Position numbers and translations under genes: made by a program. This document shows, piece by piece, positions 17,543 to 26,285 of a DNA stretch of 64,000 nucleotides. This DNA is from Parvularcula sp038745625 (GTDB taxonomy: Bacteria; Pseudomonadota; Alphaproteobacteria; Caulobacterales; Parvularculaceae), in the NCBI GenBank assembly GCA_038745625.1, contig JBCDLG010000001.1, positions 1 through 64,000 on the forward strand. Direction: 5' to 3'. The notes under the pieces were generated by a model. It was not told the DNA's origin and searched no databases. It saw only the letters and a list, made by a program, of their open reading frames with translations. Position 1 is the stretch's first letter. Each line of letters opens with the position of its first letter.

Positions 17543-18097
17543 ATGAAACGCATGACAAAACCAGGCGTCTTGACCCGGCGAGCTGCTGTGGCAGGTGCCA
17601 GCGCTGCATTGGCGCTGCCCGCGGTGGCCGGCGCCCGCCGCACCCCGACTGAGGAGACCAATGGCATGACCCCCGTACCGGTACCGCTCGGCGAGAGTGA
17701 TGTGGATTGGGATGCTGTGACGGAAGATGAGTGGCGTGAGCGCTTGTCAGATGCGTCCTACCGTGTGCTTCGCCGCGAAGGCACCGAGCGCTCGGGCACA
17801 TCACACCTCAATGACGAAAAGCGCCCGGGTGTCTTCATCTGCGCTGGCTGCGCTTTGCCGATCTTCCGCTCCGAGACGAAATACAACAGCGGTACGGGAT
17901 GGCCGTCGTTCTTCGACTATATCGAAGGCTCGCTCGGCTTTAAAACCGACTACAAACTCATCTATCCGCGTAAAGAGTACCATTGCGTTCGCTGCGGTGG
18001 CCACCAGGGCCATGTTTTCCGCGACGGACCTGAGCCGACCGGCCTTCGGTACTGCAACAACGGTGTCGCGCTGAACTTCGTCCCCGACGCGGCGTAG
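17543..18097 (+). CDS. msrB: Peptide-methionine (R)-S-oxide reductase, Tat-exported
   Basis: The 184-residue MsrB reduces methionine-R-sulfoxide in proteins. It begins with a likely twin-arginine signal (TRRAAVAGA at residues 11-19 then a hydrophobic stretch ending near ALPAVAG), so the enzyme probably works in the periplasm. Zinc ligands Cys100, Cys103, Cys148 and Cys151 and the catalytic Cys171 in RYCNNGVALNF are present; the usual RYCINSASL is altered, but Cys and the following Asn are retained. The ATG at 17543 has AGAGG upstream. No MsrA partner is adjacent. Its stop is 2 bases from the convergent DUF2793 gene. Confidence 0.92.
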   Translation: MKRMTKPGVLTRRAAVAGASAALALPAVAGARRTPTEETNGMTPVPVPLGESDVDWDAVTEDEWRERLSDASYRVLRREGTERSGTSHLNDEKRPGVFICAGCALPIFRSETKYNSGTGWPSFFDYIEGSLGFKTDYKLIYPRKEYHCVRCGGHQGHVFRDGPEPTGLRYCNNGVALNFVPDAA

Positions 18098-18099
18098 GT

Positions 18100-18756
18100 T
18101 CAAGGCGTGTTGGGGAAACTGACCGCGCCCGTCTGACGATCAACAACGATGGCGTCGCGGAAGGTGCCGCTGTCGTCGGCGACTTTGATCGCAAAATTGT
18201 CGGAGCCGGTGAGGCCGAACTCAGCCCTGCCCGAAAATGCAGTTTGGAAGACTAAAGATGCCGTGTGCGTTGCGCCGATTTTGTTGAGCACCAGCCGCGC
18301 ATCCCCTGAGCCCGGGGTCACGTCATCATGGCTGATCAGCACGGCATCCGATTTGACCGCGAGCCGGTTGGTGCTGTCAGGGGACGCATTGATGCCAAAA
18401 GTGGGTCGCTCACGGAGTTTTAGCCAAGCTGCGCCGGAGTAGACCCGGAGATCGTCCTCATCCGTGACATAGGCGACCATACCGATGATCGGCGCAAAGA
18501 AGGCCCAAGCCCCATCCTGCTGCACCGCGACGGTGTCTTGCGTCTGGCCCGACCATGCATCGCCGCCCGCGCCGGCGGGGATGATGAAGCCGTCACCGTC
18601 AGCAGGCGCGACAGGTTCAGCGGATGTGGTGGCGCTTTCAACGGAGAGATGCACAAGGGCGTCGAGCCGGCGAAGCCCCTCGTTCACGGTGACATGCTTC
18701 TGCGATTGCGCCTCCGCGAGGTAGGGAAGGGACAGGCGGGTGCTTTGATCGCTCAT
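18100..18756 (-). CDS. DUF2793 protein, phage or GTA tail-associated type
   Basis: The 218-residue protein opens with LPYLAEAQSQKHVTVNEGLRR, then LDALVHLSVES, the recognisable start of DUF2793, followed by the conserved Trp-containing W-x-FF-AP-x-x-G-x-x-AYV segment near residues 80-95. DUF2793 is common in alphaproteobacterial prophages and in genes associated with gene transfer agents, where it is thought to be part of tail fibres or spikes. The rest (about 120-218) looks beta-rich, as in fibre tips. A strong GGAGGAG precedes the ATG. No other phage gene is nearby, so it is either an orphan or an unlinked part of a GTA. Molecular role is inferred. Confidence 0.75.
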   Translation of the reverse strand: MSDQSTRLSLPYLAEAQSQKHVTVNEGLRRLDALVHLSVESATTSAEPVAPADGDGFIIPAGAGGDAWSGQTQDTVAVQQDGAWAFFAPIIGMVAYVTDEDDLRVYSGAAWLKLRERPTFGINASPDSTNRLAVKSDAVLISHDDVTPGSGDARLVLNKIGATHTASLVFQTAFSGRAEFGLTGSDNFAIKVADDSGTFRDAIVVDRQTGAVSFPNTP

Positions 18757-18815
18757 CGGGGGCTCCTCCGGCTCAGGAGCATCATGCCGCGAGCGGGAGC
18801 GGCGGGGATAAGTTC

Positions 18816-19808
18816 TCAGTCGCGCGCTGGGCTTGTCGTGACGGGGCTGTAGCCGAGACCATCCGACCCTGCCGCCGCAGGCAGTGTTCTGAGGATCGAG
18901 AAGTCCTCGGTGCTGATCTCAGCGACCGAGGCCGAGCCCGTCGCCGCCGCCCAGACCACCTCGCCGCCGGGCGAGAAGAGCAGCGTCACCGGAAAGCTCA
19001 GCTGGTGCTCGATCAGATTGATCGAGCCGACACGTTCCCGCGTCCCCCGGTCATAGAAGACAAGCGCGCTTCGGTAGGGATGGCTCACCGCAACGAGTTC
19101 CCCGTCTGGGCTCACCTCGACCCGGATCGGGGCACCGTCGGTTTCTATCGTGTCAATCCGCTCAAGGCTCTCGGCATCAAACACCATGATGGAGCGGGAC
19201 CGGTTGTTCCCCACCCAGATTTCTTTGCCGTCTGGCGTCACCGAGATCGCTTCGGTGCCTTCGCCGGCTTCGACATCTTGGACCTTGGCGTAGCCTTTAA
19301 GATCAACCACCGTGAACGTGCCTGATCCAATGCTCGCGGCATAGGCAAGGGGCTTGTCAGGTGACAGAGCAACCATATGGGTGCCGTCTTGGCCCGTCTC
19401 AATCGCCGCGACAGTCTCACGGCGATCAACATCGACGATCACCACATCTTGTGTGATCTCGGTGGTGACGATCACCTGCGATGTGTCTGGGATCCATTTG
19501 AGGCCATGGGGCCCGCGGTGATCGCCGAGCGAGATCTCGCCCAGTGGCGCCGCGGTTGCGACATCAAAGAGATGGAGCGTGTTGCCCTCATAACCTTGCT
19601 CGCGATAGCTCACCACCACGGCCGTTTTTCCGTCCGGTGACAGAGCAATCTCGTGGGGCGCGCGTCCTGTCTCGCGTCGAGCGACCTCTTCACCGGTGCT
19701 GAGATCGATGAAACTCACGCTGTCATCGACCTTGTTACCGACGACCAGCGTGTCGGCCTGTGCAGTGGACCAACCTGCAAGCGCGATGGCGGCTGGGGCG
19801 AGGCGCAT
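18816..19808 (-). CDS. Periplasmic YncE-like beta-propeller protein
   Basis: The 330-residue protein has a Sec signal (residues 1-18, ending STAQA) and about seven repeats of the YVTN/cytochrome D1-type propeller blade, recognisable by recurring phrases such as ALSPDGKTAVVVSY, SVTPDGKEIWVGNN and EVSPDGELVAVSH. Such proteins act as periplasmic scaffolds or ligand-binding propellers; no haem-binding CXXCH or catalytic residues are seen, so no enzymatic activity is assigned. AAGGAGAT precedes the ATG. It is divergently oriented to the ligase-associated exonuclease with 79 bases between. Confidence 0.78.
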   Translation of the reverse strand: MRLAPAAIALAGWSTAQADTLVVGNKVDDSVSFIDLSTGEEVARRETGRAPHEIALSPDGKTAVVVSYREQGYEGNTLHLFDVATAAPLGEISLGDHRGPHGLKWIPDTSQVIVTTEITQDVVIVDVDRRETVAAIETGQDGTHMVALSPDKPLAYAASIGSGTFTVVDLKGYAKVQDVEAGEGTEAISVTPDGKEIWVGNNRSRSIMVFDAESLERIDTIETDGAPIRVEVSPDGELVAVSHPYRSALVFYDRGTRERVGSINLIEHQLSFPVTLLFSPGGEVVWAAATGSASVAEISTEDFSILRTLPAAAGSDGLGYSPVTTSPARD

Positions 19809-19887
19809 GGCGATCTCCTTGTTCGCGCCGCTCTTTTTTAGGGCGCAACACTATGTGTCAAGCGGCGTGCGTTGAGCGGCGCGCGCG

Positions 19888-20925
19888 GTGAGCTATATCC
19901 TTGGTGTGCAACCGTCTGACCTCCTCCACCCCACGCCGAAGGGCCTTTATTGTCCGCCAGGTGACTTTTTCATCGATCCTGTGGCAGCCGTCGACCGAGC
20001 CGTGATCACCCATGGGCATGCGGATCATGCGCGCGCGGGTCATGGTGCTGTCATGGCGACACCAGAGACCATCGCCATCATGGCGATCCGCTACGGTGAG
20101 GCGTTCACCGAACGGCGCGAGCCACTGTCTTTGGGCGAGGTCGCCACCATCAATGGCGTGACCGTATGGTTTGCTCCAGCGGGACACATTCTTGGTTCCG
20201 CGCAAGCCGTTGTCGAGCACCAGGGTATACGGATGGTCGTAACGGGTGACTACAAAAGACGGCGCGACCCCACCTGCGCTCCCTTTGAGCCTGTGCTTTG
20301 TGACGTTCTCATCTCCGAGGCGACATTTGCTTTGCCCGTCTTCAAACATCCGGATACAGCAGGAGAGGCGCGCAAGCTGATCCGGTCGGCCGAACAGTTC
20401 CCAGAAAGGGCGCATCTCGTCGGCGCCTATGCCCTTGGTAAAGCCCAACGCCTGATCTGCCACCTGCGCGAAGAGGGCTACGACGCGCCGATCTTTATCC
20501 ATGGCGCGATGCAAAAGCTCTGTGATCTTTATGAAGAGCATGGCATCGCGCTTGGCCCGCTAGAACCTGCGACGATCGAAAAGGGCAAGGACAGCAAAGG
20601 ACGCTTTGCGGGGCAGATTGTGATTTGTCCGCCCTCGGCGATTGGCGCGACCTGGGCACGGCGGTTCCCCGATCCTTTGCCTGTCTTTGCCAGCGGCTGG
20701 ATGCGCGTCAGGCAACGGGCGAAACAACGCGGTGTCGAGCTGCCGCTGATCATTTCTGATCACGCAGATTGGGACGAGCTCACGGAAACCGTCCGCGAGG
20801 TGAACCCGGCCGAGCTTTGGGTGACCCATGGGCGTGATGATGCCTTTGTGCGGTGGGCGGAGCTTGAGGGGCGCAAGGCCCGGCCGCTTCATCTCGTCGG
20901 CTATGATGACGAGTCCGAAACATGA
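19888..20925 (+). CDS. Ligase-associated MBL-fold DNA exonuclease
   Basis: The 345-residue metallo-beta-lactamase/beta-CASP-like protein corresponds to the exonuclease found next to LigB-type ATP-dependent DNA ligases. The metal-binding HGHADH (His42, His44, Asp46, His47) follows the family start LLHPTPKGLYCPPGDFFIDP, then GHILGSAQ, VVTGDYKRR, and SDHADW near the C terminus. It is predicted to trim DNA ends for a repair pathway with the adjacent ligase. It starts with GTG at 19888 without a clear ribosome binding site, and the GTG at 19906 is an alternative. Its stop overlaps the ligase ATG by 4 bases (ATGA), a sign of coupling. Confidence 0.88.
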   Translation: MSYILGVQPSDLLHPTPKGLYCPPGDFFIDPVAAVDRAVITHGHADHARAGHGAVMATPETIAIMAIRYGEAFTERREPLSLGEVATINGVTVWFAPAGHILGSAQAVVEHQGIRMVVTGDYKRRRDPTCAPFEPVLCDVLISEATFALPVFKHPDTAGEARKLIRSAEQFPERAHLVGAYALGKAQRLICHLREEGYDAPIFIHGAMQKLCDLYEEHGIALGPLEPATIEKGKDSKGRFAGQIVICPPSAIGATWARRFPDPLPVFASGWMRVRQRAKQRGVELPLIISDHADWDELTETVREVNPAELWVTHGRDDAFVRWAELEGRKARPLHLVGYDDESET

Positions 20926-22514
20926 ACCGTTTCGCGGAACTCCTGACCCGGCTCATCTGTACACCAGCGCGGAATGGTAAGATCCGTCTGCTCGTGGACT
21001 ATTTTTCTGAAACCCCGGATCCGGAGAGAGGCTGGGCCGTGGCGGCGATCACCCGCGACCTTGAGATCAAAGCGATCAAGAACGCGGCCATCCGCTCACT
21101 TGTCATCTCTCGCGTTGACGAGGTGCTGTTTGATCTGAGCCGTGACTATGTGGGCGACACAGCCGAGGCTGTGTCGCTGATCTGGCCCGCGAAACCCGGC
21201 GCGAACCGTGTGCCGTCGCTGTCTGAGGTGGTGGCTGAGCTGAATACCGCCTCACGCACAGAGGCGCCGCGGCTCGTGGAGGCTTGGTTTGATGCTCTTG
21301 ATGCGGATGGCCGATGGGCGTTGATCAAGCTGATCACCGGTGGGCTGCGGATCGGTGTTGCTGCACGGCTGGTCAAGCTCGCGCTTGCGGACTTCGGCGG
21401 CAAGGAGCCGCAGGAGATTGAAGAGCTTTGGCATGGCCTGACGCCGCCCTACGAGGACCTTTTTGCGTGGCTCGAGGCGCGCGCGGACAAGCCCGTCAAT
21501 GCGATGAAGGCGCCGTTTCGCCCGGTGATGCTCAGTCATCCGATCGAAGAGGCGGACAAGCCGCGTATCGATCTCGCCGCTATGACGGCGGAGTGGAAAT
21601 GGGATGGAATCCGTGTCCAGATGGTCCGCGACGGCGATGAAGCGCGGCTCTACACAAGGACCGGCGACGATATCTCGGCGACCTTTCCCGATGTGATCGC
21701 GGGTTTTCCTATCAATGCCGCGATCGACGGCGAACTGCTTGTCTTTGACCCTGAGATCCGCGACCGGTTCGAGGTGCGTCCGTTCAATGATCTGCAACAA
21801 CGGCTCAACCGAAAAACGGTCTCGGCTAAGATGATTGCCGCGTACCCGGCCTTCATCCGCGCCTATGATGTGCTGTGGGCGGAGGGAGAAGACTTGCGAA
21901 CCTTGACTCTGCTGCAACGTCGTGAGCGTCTCGAAGCGATCGTCGGCGAAGGCCTGCCGCGGGTTGATCTCAGTGAGCAGATCGATCCCGCCGATTGGGA
22001 CGTGCTCGAGGACTTGCGCTCATCACCACCGATCGAGGCGATCGAGGGGGTGATGCTCAAGTCCAAAGACAGTGCCTATGTTCCAGGGCGACCGAAGGGG
22101 CCTTGGTGGAAGTGGAAGAAAAACCCCCGGCTTGTCGATGCCGTGTTGATGTACGCGCAGCGGGGGCGGGGAAAGCGGGCCGGTTTTTACTCCGACTACA
22201 CCTTTGGCTGCTGGCGCGATGGGGAGCTGGTGCCCGTGGGCAAGGCCTATCACGGGTTTACCGATGAGGAGCTCAAAAAGATCGATAAGTTTGTCCGTGA
22301 CCATACGGTTGATCGCTACGGCCCCGTTCGTGCTGTACGGGCGGAGCCAGACTTTGGGCTCGTTTTCGAAGTGGCGTTTGAGGGGCTCCAGCGCTCGCCG
22401 CGTCACAAATCAGGCGTGGCGATGCGCTTTCCGCGCATCAACCGGCTACGCTGGGACAAGCCGGCCAGCGAGGCTGACCAGCTCTCTGTGCTTGAAGCGA
22501 TGCTCCCGGACTAA
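20922..22514 (+). CDS. ATP-dependent DNA ligase, LigB type
   Basis: The 530-residue ligase has an N-terminal DNA-binding domain (about 1-180), an adenylation domain with the nucleotidyl-accepting Lys226 in EWKWDGIR, further nucleotidyltransferase motifs (DGELLVF, motif III; EGVMLKS, motif IV; WWKWKK, motif V) and a C-terminal OB domain. The N-terminal DNA-binding domain separates it from the smaller LigC and LigE types. This ligase usually sits with an MBL exonuclease, an Lhr-like helicase and a phosphoesterase; only the exonuclease is adjacent here. It is thought to serve a repair route separate from replicative LigA. Its last 4 bases overlap the convergent cysNC gene. Confidence 0.92.
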   Translation: MNRFAELLTRLICTPARNGKIRLLVDYFSETPDPERGWAVAAITRDLEIKAIKNAAIRSLVISRVDEVLFDLSRDYVGDTAEAVSLIWPAKPGANRVPSLSEVVAELNTASRTEAPRLVEAWFDALDADGRWALIKLITGGLRIGVAARLVKLALADFGGKEPQEIEELWHGLTPPYEDLFAWLEARADKPVNAMKAPFRPVMLSHPIEEADKPRIDLAAMTAEWKWDGIRVQMVRDGDEARLYTRTGDDISATFPDVIAGFPINAAIDGELLVFDPEIRDRFEVRPFNDLQQRLNRKTVSAKMIAAYPAFIRAYDVLWAEGEDLRTLTLLQRRERLEAIVGEGLPRVDLSEQIDPADWDVLEDLRSSPPIEAIEGVMLKSKDSAYVPGRPKGPWWKWKKNPRLVDAVLMYAQRGRGKRAGFYSDYTFGCWRDGELVPVGKAYHGFTDEELKKIDKFVRDHTVDRYGPVRAVRAEPDFGLVFEVAFEGLQRSPRHKSGVAMRFPRINRLRWDKPASEADQLSVLEAMLPD

Positions 22515-24415
22515 GAGGCCGAGAGGTAGCCATGGCGGTCGAGATACTCGACGATCTCTTCGGCGGCTTTCTCCGCGGCGACTTGTGATGTGTCGAGATC
22601 GATTTCGGCATTCTCCGGCTCTTCGTAAGCGCTATCGATGCCGGTGAAGTTCTTGATCTCGCCGCGACGGGCCTTGGCGTAAAGACCTTTCACGTCCCGC
22701 TGTTCACAGACCTCGAGCGGGGTGGAGATGAAGACCTCGATAAACTCGCCACCCTCCATCCGATCCCGCACGGAACGGCGTTCCGACCGAAAAGGTGAGA
22801 TGAAGGAGACCAAGGTGATAAGGCCAGCATCGACCATCAGCTTTGCCGCTTCGCCCACTCGGCGAATGTTCTCCACCCGGTCGGCATCGGTGAAACCAAG
22901 GTCACGGTTGAGGCCGTGGCGAACATTGTCCCCATCCAGAACATAGGTCATCCGGCCAAGATCGTGGAGACGTTTCTCGACCAGATTCGCCACCGTCGAT
23001 TTGCCTGAACCCGAAAGCCCAGTGAACCAAAGAACGCAAGGCTTCTGACCAGCAAGCTTGGCGCGGGAGGACTTATCGACCTCAAGTGCTTGCCAATGGA
23101 CGTTCTTCGCACGGCGCAGGGCGTAATCGATCATCCCGACACCGACCGTGTGGTTGGTGATCCGGTCGATCAGGATGAAGCTGCCCATGGCGCGGTTGTC
23201 CGCATAGGCATCAAATACCAAACGCTGGGTCAGGGAGATATTGCAGACGCCAATCTCGTTGAGTTTCAGCGTCTTGCCCGAGAGGTTCTCCAGCGTGTTG
23301 ACGTCGATCCGGTGCTTGAGCTCGGTCACCTGCGCCGGGATCATCCGGTTGTTGGACTTCAGAATATACTGCCGACCCGGCAGCATCTCTTCATCGTCCA
23401 TCCAGATGATTTTCGCCTGGAGCTGGCTTTCTTGCTCTGCTGGCTGCTGAGCGGCGGCGATCACATCGCCCCGGCTGGCGTCCACTTCGTCAGCCAGCGT
23501 CAGAGTCACGGCGCGGTTCTTGTCGGCCATGTCCAGGTCACCCTCGCGGGTGACGATCCGCTCGACCTTGGTGCGTTTGCCTGAGGGCAGAATCACCACC
23601 TCATCGCCGGGCTTTACGCTGCCGGACACAACAGTGCCGGCAAAGCCGCGGAAGTCGAGATTGGGGCGGTTCACCCATTGGACCGGCATACGGAAGGGTT
23701 GTTCTTCCTTCCGCGAGACATCGATGGTCTCAAGATAGGGCAGGAGCGCTGATCCATCATACCACGGCGTGTTCGGACTTTTGGTCAGCATGTTGTCGCC
23801 TTTAAGAGCGGACAGCGGCATGCACGTGATCGTCTCAAATCCCAGAGGCTTGGCAAACGTTCGGTACTCTTCCTCAATCGACCGGAAGATATCCTCTCGG
23901 TAGTCCTTGAGGTCCATCTTGTTGATGGCGACCACCACGTGACGAATACCGAGCAGCGAGCAGATAAAGCTGTGACGGCGCGTCTGCGGCAAGACGCCTT
24001 GGCGGGCGTCGATCAGAATGATCGCGACATCGGCCGTCGACGCACCGGTTGCCATGTTGCGGGTGTATTGCTCATGACCCGGTGTATCGGCAACGATGAA
24101 TTTCCGCTTGTCCGTTGAGAAGAAGCGGTAAGCGACATCGATGGTGATGCCTTGCTCACGCTCCGCGGCCAGACCGTCGACGAGAAGGGCGAAGTCAATC
24201 TCACCGCCTTGGGTACCAAATTTCTTACTGTCCGAACCCAGCGCATCGAGCTGGTCGTCAGCGATCGTCTTGGCGTCGTAGAGGAGACGCCCGATCAGCG
24301 TCGACTTGCCGTCATCCACCGACCCGCAGGTCAGGAAGCGCAGCATGTCCTTTTTCTCGTGGGTGGCGAGGTATTCGTGGATATCGTCGCCGTCTTTGAA
24401 GACCGATCCGTCCAT
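22511..24415 (-). CDS. cysNC: Bifunctional sulfate adenylyltransferase subunit 1/APS kinase
   Basis: The 634-residue fusion activates sulfate. The N-terminal CysN GTPase (about 20-440) drives ATP sulfurylase with CysD: its P-loop is GSVDDGKST (31-39), followed by DTPGHEQY and NKMD. The C-terminal CysC APS kinase (about 450-634) phosphorylates APS to PAPS; its P-loop GLSGSGKST is at 466-474, followed by DGDNVRHGLN and the FISPFRSER segment. Fusion of CysN and CysC (NodQ-like) is common in alphaproteobacteria. The ATG overlaps the cysD stop as TAATG, so the two subunits are translationally coupled. No cysH/cysI is next to it. Confidence 0.96.
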   Translation of the reverse strand: MDGSVFKDGDDIHEYLATHEKKDMLRFLTCGSVDDGKSTLIGRLLYDAKTIADDQLDALGSDSKKFGTQGGEIDFALLVDGLAAEREQGITIDVAYRFFSTDKRKFIVADTPGHEQYTRNMATGASTADVAIILIDARQGVLPQTRRHSFICSLLGIRHVVVAINKMDLKDYREDIFRSIEEEYRTFAKPLGFETITCMPLSALKGDNMLTKSPNTPWYDGSALLPYLETIDVSRKEEQPFRMPVQWVNRPNLDFRGFAGTVVSGSVKPGDEVVILPSGKRTKVERIVTREGDLDMADKNRAVTLTLADEVDASRGDVIAAAQQPAEQESQLQAKIIWMDDEEMLPGRQYILKSNNRMIPAQVTELKHRIDVNTLENLSGKTLKLNEIGVCNISLTQRLVFDAYADNRAMGSFILIDRITNHTVGVGMIDYALRRAKNVHWQALEVDKSSRAKLAGQKPCVLWFTGLSGSGKSTVANLVEKRLHDLGRMTYVLDGDNVRHGLNRDLGFTDADRVENIRRVGEAAKLMVDAGLITLVSFISPFRSERRSVRDRMEGGEFIEVFISTPLEVCEQRDVKGLYAKARRGEIKNFTGIDSAYEEPENAEIDLDTSQVAAEKAAEEIVEYLDRHGYLSAS

Positions 24416-25536
24416 TAGAAATAGCCCTCTTGTTTTTTCTTCTCCATCGATGCCGATTGGTCGTGGTCGATGACCCGGCCTTGGCGCTCAGAGCTCCGTG
24501 ACAGGAGCATTTCTTCGATGATTTTCGGGAGTGTATCGGCGTTTGATTCAACAGCGCCGGTCAGCGGGTAGCAGCCGAGAGTCCGGAAGCGGACCATCTT
24601 CATCTCTGGCGTCTCGCCTTCGTGCAGCGGCATGCGGTCATCGTCGACCATGATCAGGGTGCCGTCGCGTTCGACAACTGGGCGTTCGCCGGCGAGATAA
24701 AGCGGGACCATGTCGATGTTCTCGCGGGCGATGTATTGCCAGACGTCGAGCTCGGTCCAGTTCGAGATCGGGAAGACACGGGTCGACTCGCCCGGCGCGG
24801 TGCGGGTGTTGTAGATGTTCCAAAGCTCTGGGCGCTGGTTTTTCGGGTCCCAGCGGTGATCAGCTGTCCGGAAGCTGAAGATCCGCTCTTTTGCGCGCGA
24901 TTTTTCTTCGTCGCGCCGCGCGCCGCCAAAGGCTGCGTCAAACTTGTAGTGATTGAGCGCCTGTTTCAGCGCCTGGGTCTTCATAATGTCCGTATGCACA
25001 GCGGAGCCGTGGCTGAACGGGTTCACGCCCTGGCGCACGCCGTCTTGGTTGGTCCAGACACGGAGGTCGACACCGAGCCGATCGGGCAGCGCGTCGCGAA
25101 ACTCGATCATCTGGCGGAACTTCCACGTCGTATCGACATGGAGCAGCGGGAAGGGCGGCTTTGACGGATAGAACGCCTTGAGCGCGAGATGCAGCATCAC
25201 GGCTGAGTCTTTGCCGATCGAATAGAGCATCACCGGGTTTTCGACCTCGGCGACCACCTCGCGCATGATGTGGATCGCTTCGGCCTCAAGCCGGTCCAGG
25301 TGGGTCATCGCTTCGGGCGAAATCAGGCCCTCGGCGCGCGGCGTCTCGGCCACTTCGAGGGTGTCGAGGCGCTGGGCCGCTTGTTCTAGGGTTTTGTCGG
25401 TCATGCCGCCCCCGTTTTTGATGCGCTCAAGCCCCTTCCCATCGTTGAGGAGCTTGCGGGAAATGGTGGTGATGGAGAGCCCGGAGGTCTCGCTAAGCCG
25501 CTCAGCGCGGCGGATCAGATCGTCGGTGGTGAGCAT
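24415..25536 (-). CDS. cysD: Sulfate adenylyltransferase subunit 2 with N-terminal HTH-like extension
   Basis: CysD makes APS from ATP and sulfate together with CysN. The ATP-pyrophosphatase core starts at THLDRLEAEAIHIMRE (about residue 78) and has the PP-loop YSIGKDSAVM (Ser106), HVDTTWKF, and the C-terminal YPLTGAVES, KKQEGYF. Normal CysD starts near that point (an internal ATG at 25308). Here the frame is open without a stop for 76 further residues, and those read like a small alphaproteobacterial HTH protein: LTTDDLIRRAERLSE, then ISRKLLNDGKGLERI, then a third helix ending LDTLEVAE. A good ribosome binding site (GGAG, spacing 9) precedes the ATG at 25536, supporting the long form. The fusion is what the sequence shows; any regulatory role is inference. 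Confidence 0.88.
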   Translation of the reverse strand: MLTTDDLIRRAERLSETSGLSITTISRKLLNDGKGLERIKNGGGMTDKTLEQAAQRLDTLEVAETPRAEGLISPEAMTHLDRLEAEAIHIMREVVAEVENPVMLYSIGKDSAVMLHLALKAFYPSKPPFPLLHVDTTWKFRQMIEFRDALPDRLGVDLRVWTNQDGVRQGVNPFSHGSAVHTDIMKTQALKQALNHYKFDAAFGGARRDEEKSRAKERIFSFRTADHRWDPKNQRPELWNIYNTRTAPGESTRVFPISNWTELDVWQYIARENIDMVPLYLAGERPVVERDGTLIMVDDDRMPLHEGETPEMKMVRFRTLGCYPLTGAVESNADTLPKIIEEMLLSRSSERQGRVIDHDQSASMEKKKQEGYF

Positions 25537-25861
25537 CGTCATATCTCCGGACGAAGAGTTGGCCTGTGGTCGTGGGAAAATCAAGGCAAAATCCAGACCA
25601 ATCGTGGGACGGTGAGGCTTGAGATTTGATGAAGAGTGGGAGGGAGTAGCTAGGACCCTGTTAGTTCAAGGAAAAATCAACGCCGTGGCGAGGAGCTTTT
25701 CTGGGGCGGCGAACGAAGGCCGCGTGGCCCAGCCCCCTTTCGAGCCGTTGGTGAGCCTGACCCGAGACAGTCTGTCTCGGCTTGCTGCATAACACCGCTA
25801 AGCAGCCACCATGCCAAGGACTCGGCCTTCAGCGCGGTGTTGAGATGACAAAGGAACAGTC
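25537..25861. other. Divergent intergenic region upstream of cysD
   Basis: This 325-base stretch between the cysD start and the GFA-family start has no convincing gene. It is AT-richer than the genes in its first 150 bases, so it probably holds the cysDNC promoter and the promoter of the GFA gene. I saw no clear S-box, SAM riboswitch or palindromic operator. Confidence 0.5.
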
Positions 25862-26284
25862 GTGACCGAAACCTCCTGTTTCTGCGGTGCCGTGACGATC
25901 GCTATCCAGGCGCCGCCGAAATTCGTGCATGACTGCAATTGCTCGTTATGCCGGAACAGCGGTGCGGCTTGGGGCTATTTCAGCGCTGGCGAGGTGAGGG
26001 TGATTGGCAACACATCGATTTTTGTGCGGCCTGATCGCGAGCTACCGGCCGTTGCTATCCACTCCTGTTCCACCTGCCATGCGACCACCCATTGGGCGTT
26101 GACGGAGGACTACCTGGCTAAAGAACCGGACGCTGATCGCATGGGCGTCAACATGCGGCTCTTCAGCAGCGAGTTGCTGCAAGGGGTCGAGATCCGCTTC
26201 CCCGATGGCGCGGGATGGGATGGCCAGAGCGATTTTGGTTTCCGCCGCCCATCCTTCGTCGCGTCTGAAGACACGGCGTTCTAG
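25862..26284 (+). CDS. GFA (CENP-V/GFA) family zinc protein
   Basis: The 140-residue protein belongs to the GFA domain family, named after a proposed glutathione-dependent formaldehyde-activating enzyme. Zinc-binding cysteines are all in place: Cys6 and Cys8 (CFCGA), Cys25, Cys27 and Cys30 (CNCSLC), and Cys69 and Cys72 (CSTCHA). The function of most members is unknown, so no reaction is assigned. It begins with GTG at 25862, preceded by AAAGGAA. It ends 1 base before the convergent DUF1330 gene. Confidence 0.85.
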   Translation: MTETSCFCGAVTIAIQAPPKFVHDCNCSLCRNSGAAWGYFSAGEVRVIGNTSIFVRPDRELPAVAIHSCSTCHATTHWALTEDYLAKEPDADRMGVNMRLFSSELLQGVEIRFPDGAGWDGQSDFGFRRPSFVASEDTAF

Positions 26285-26285
26285 C

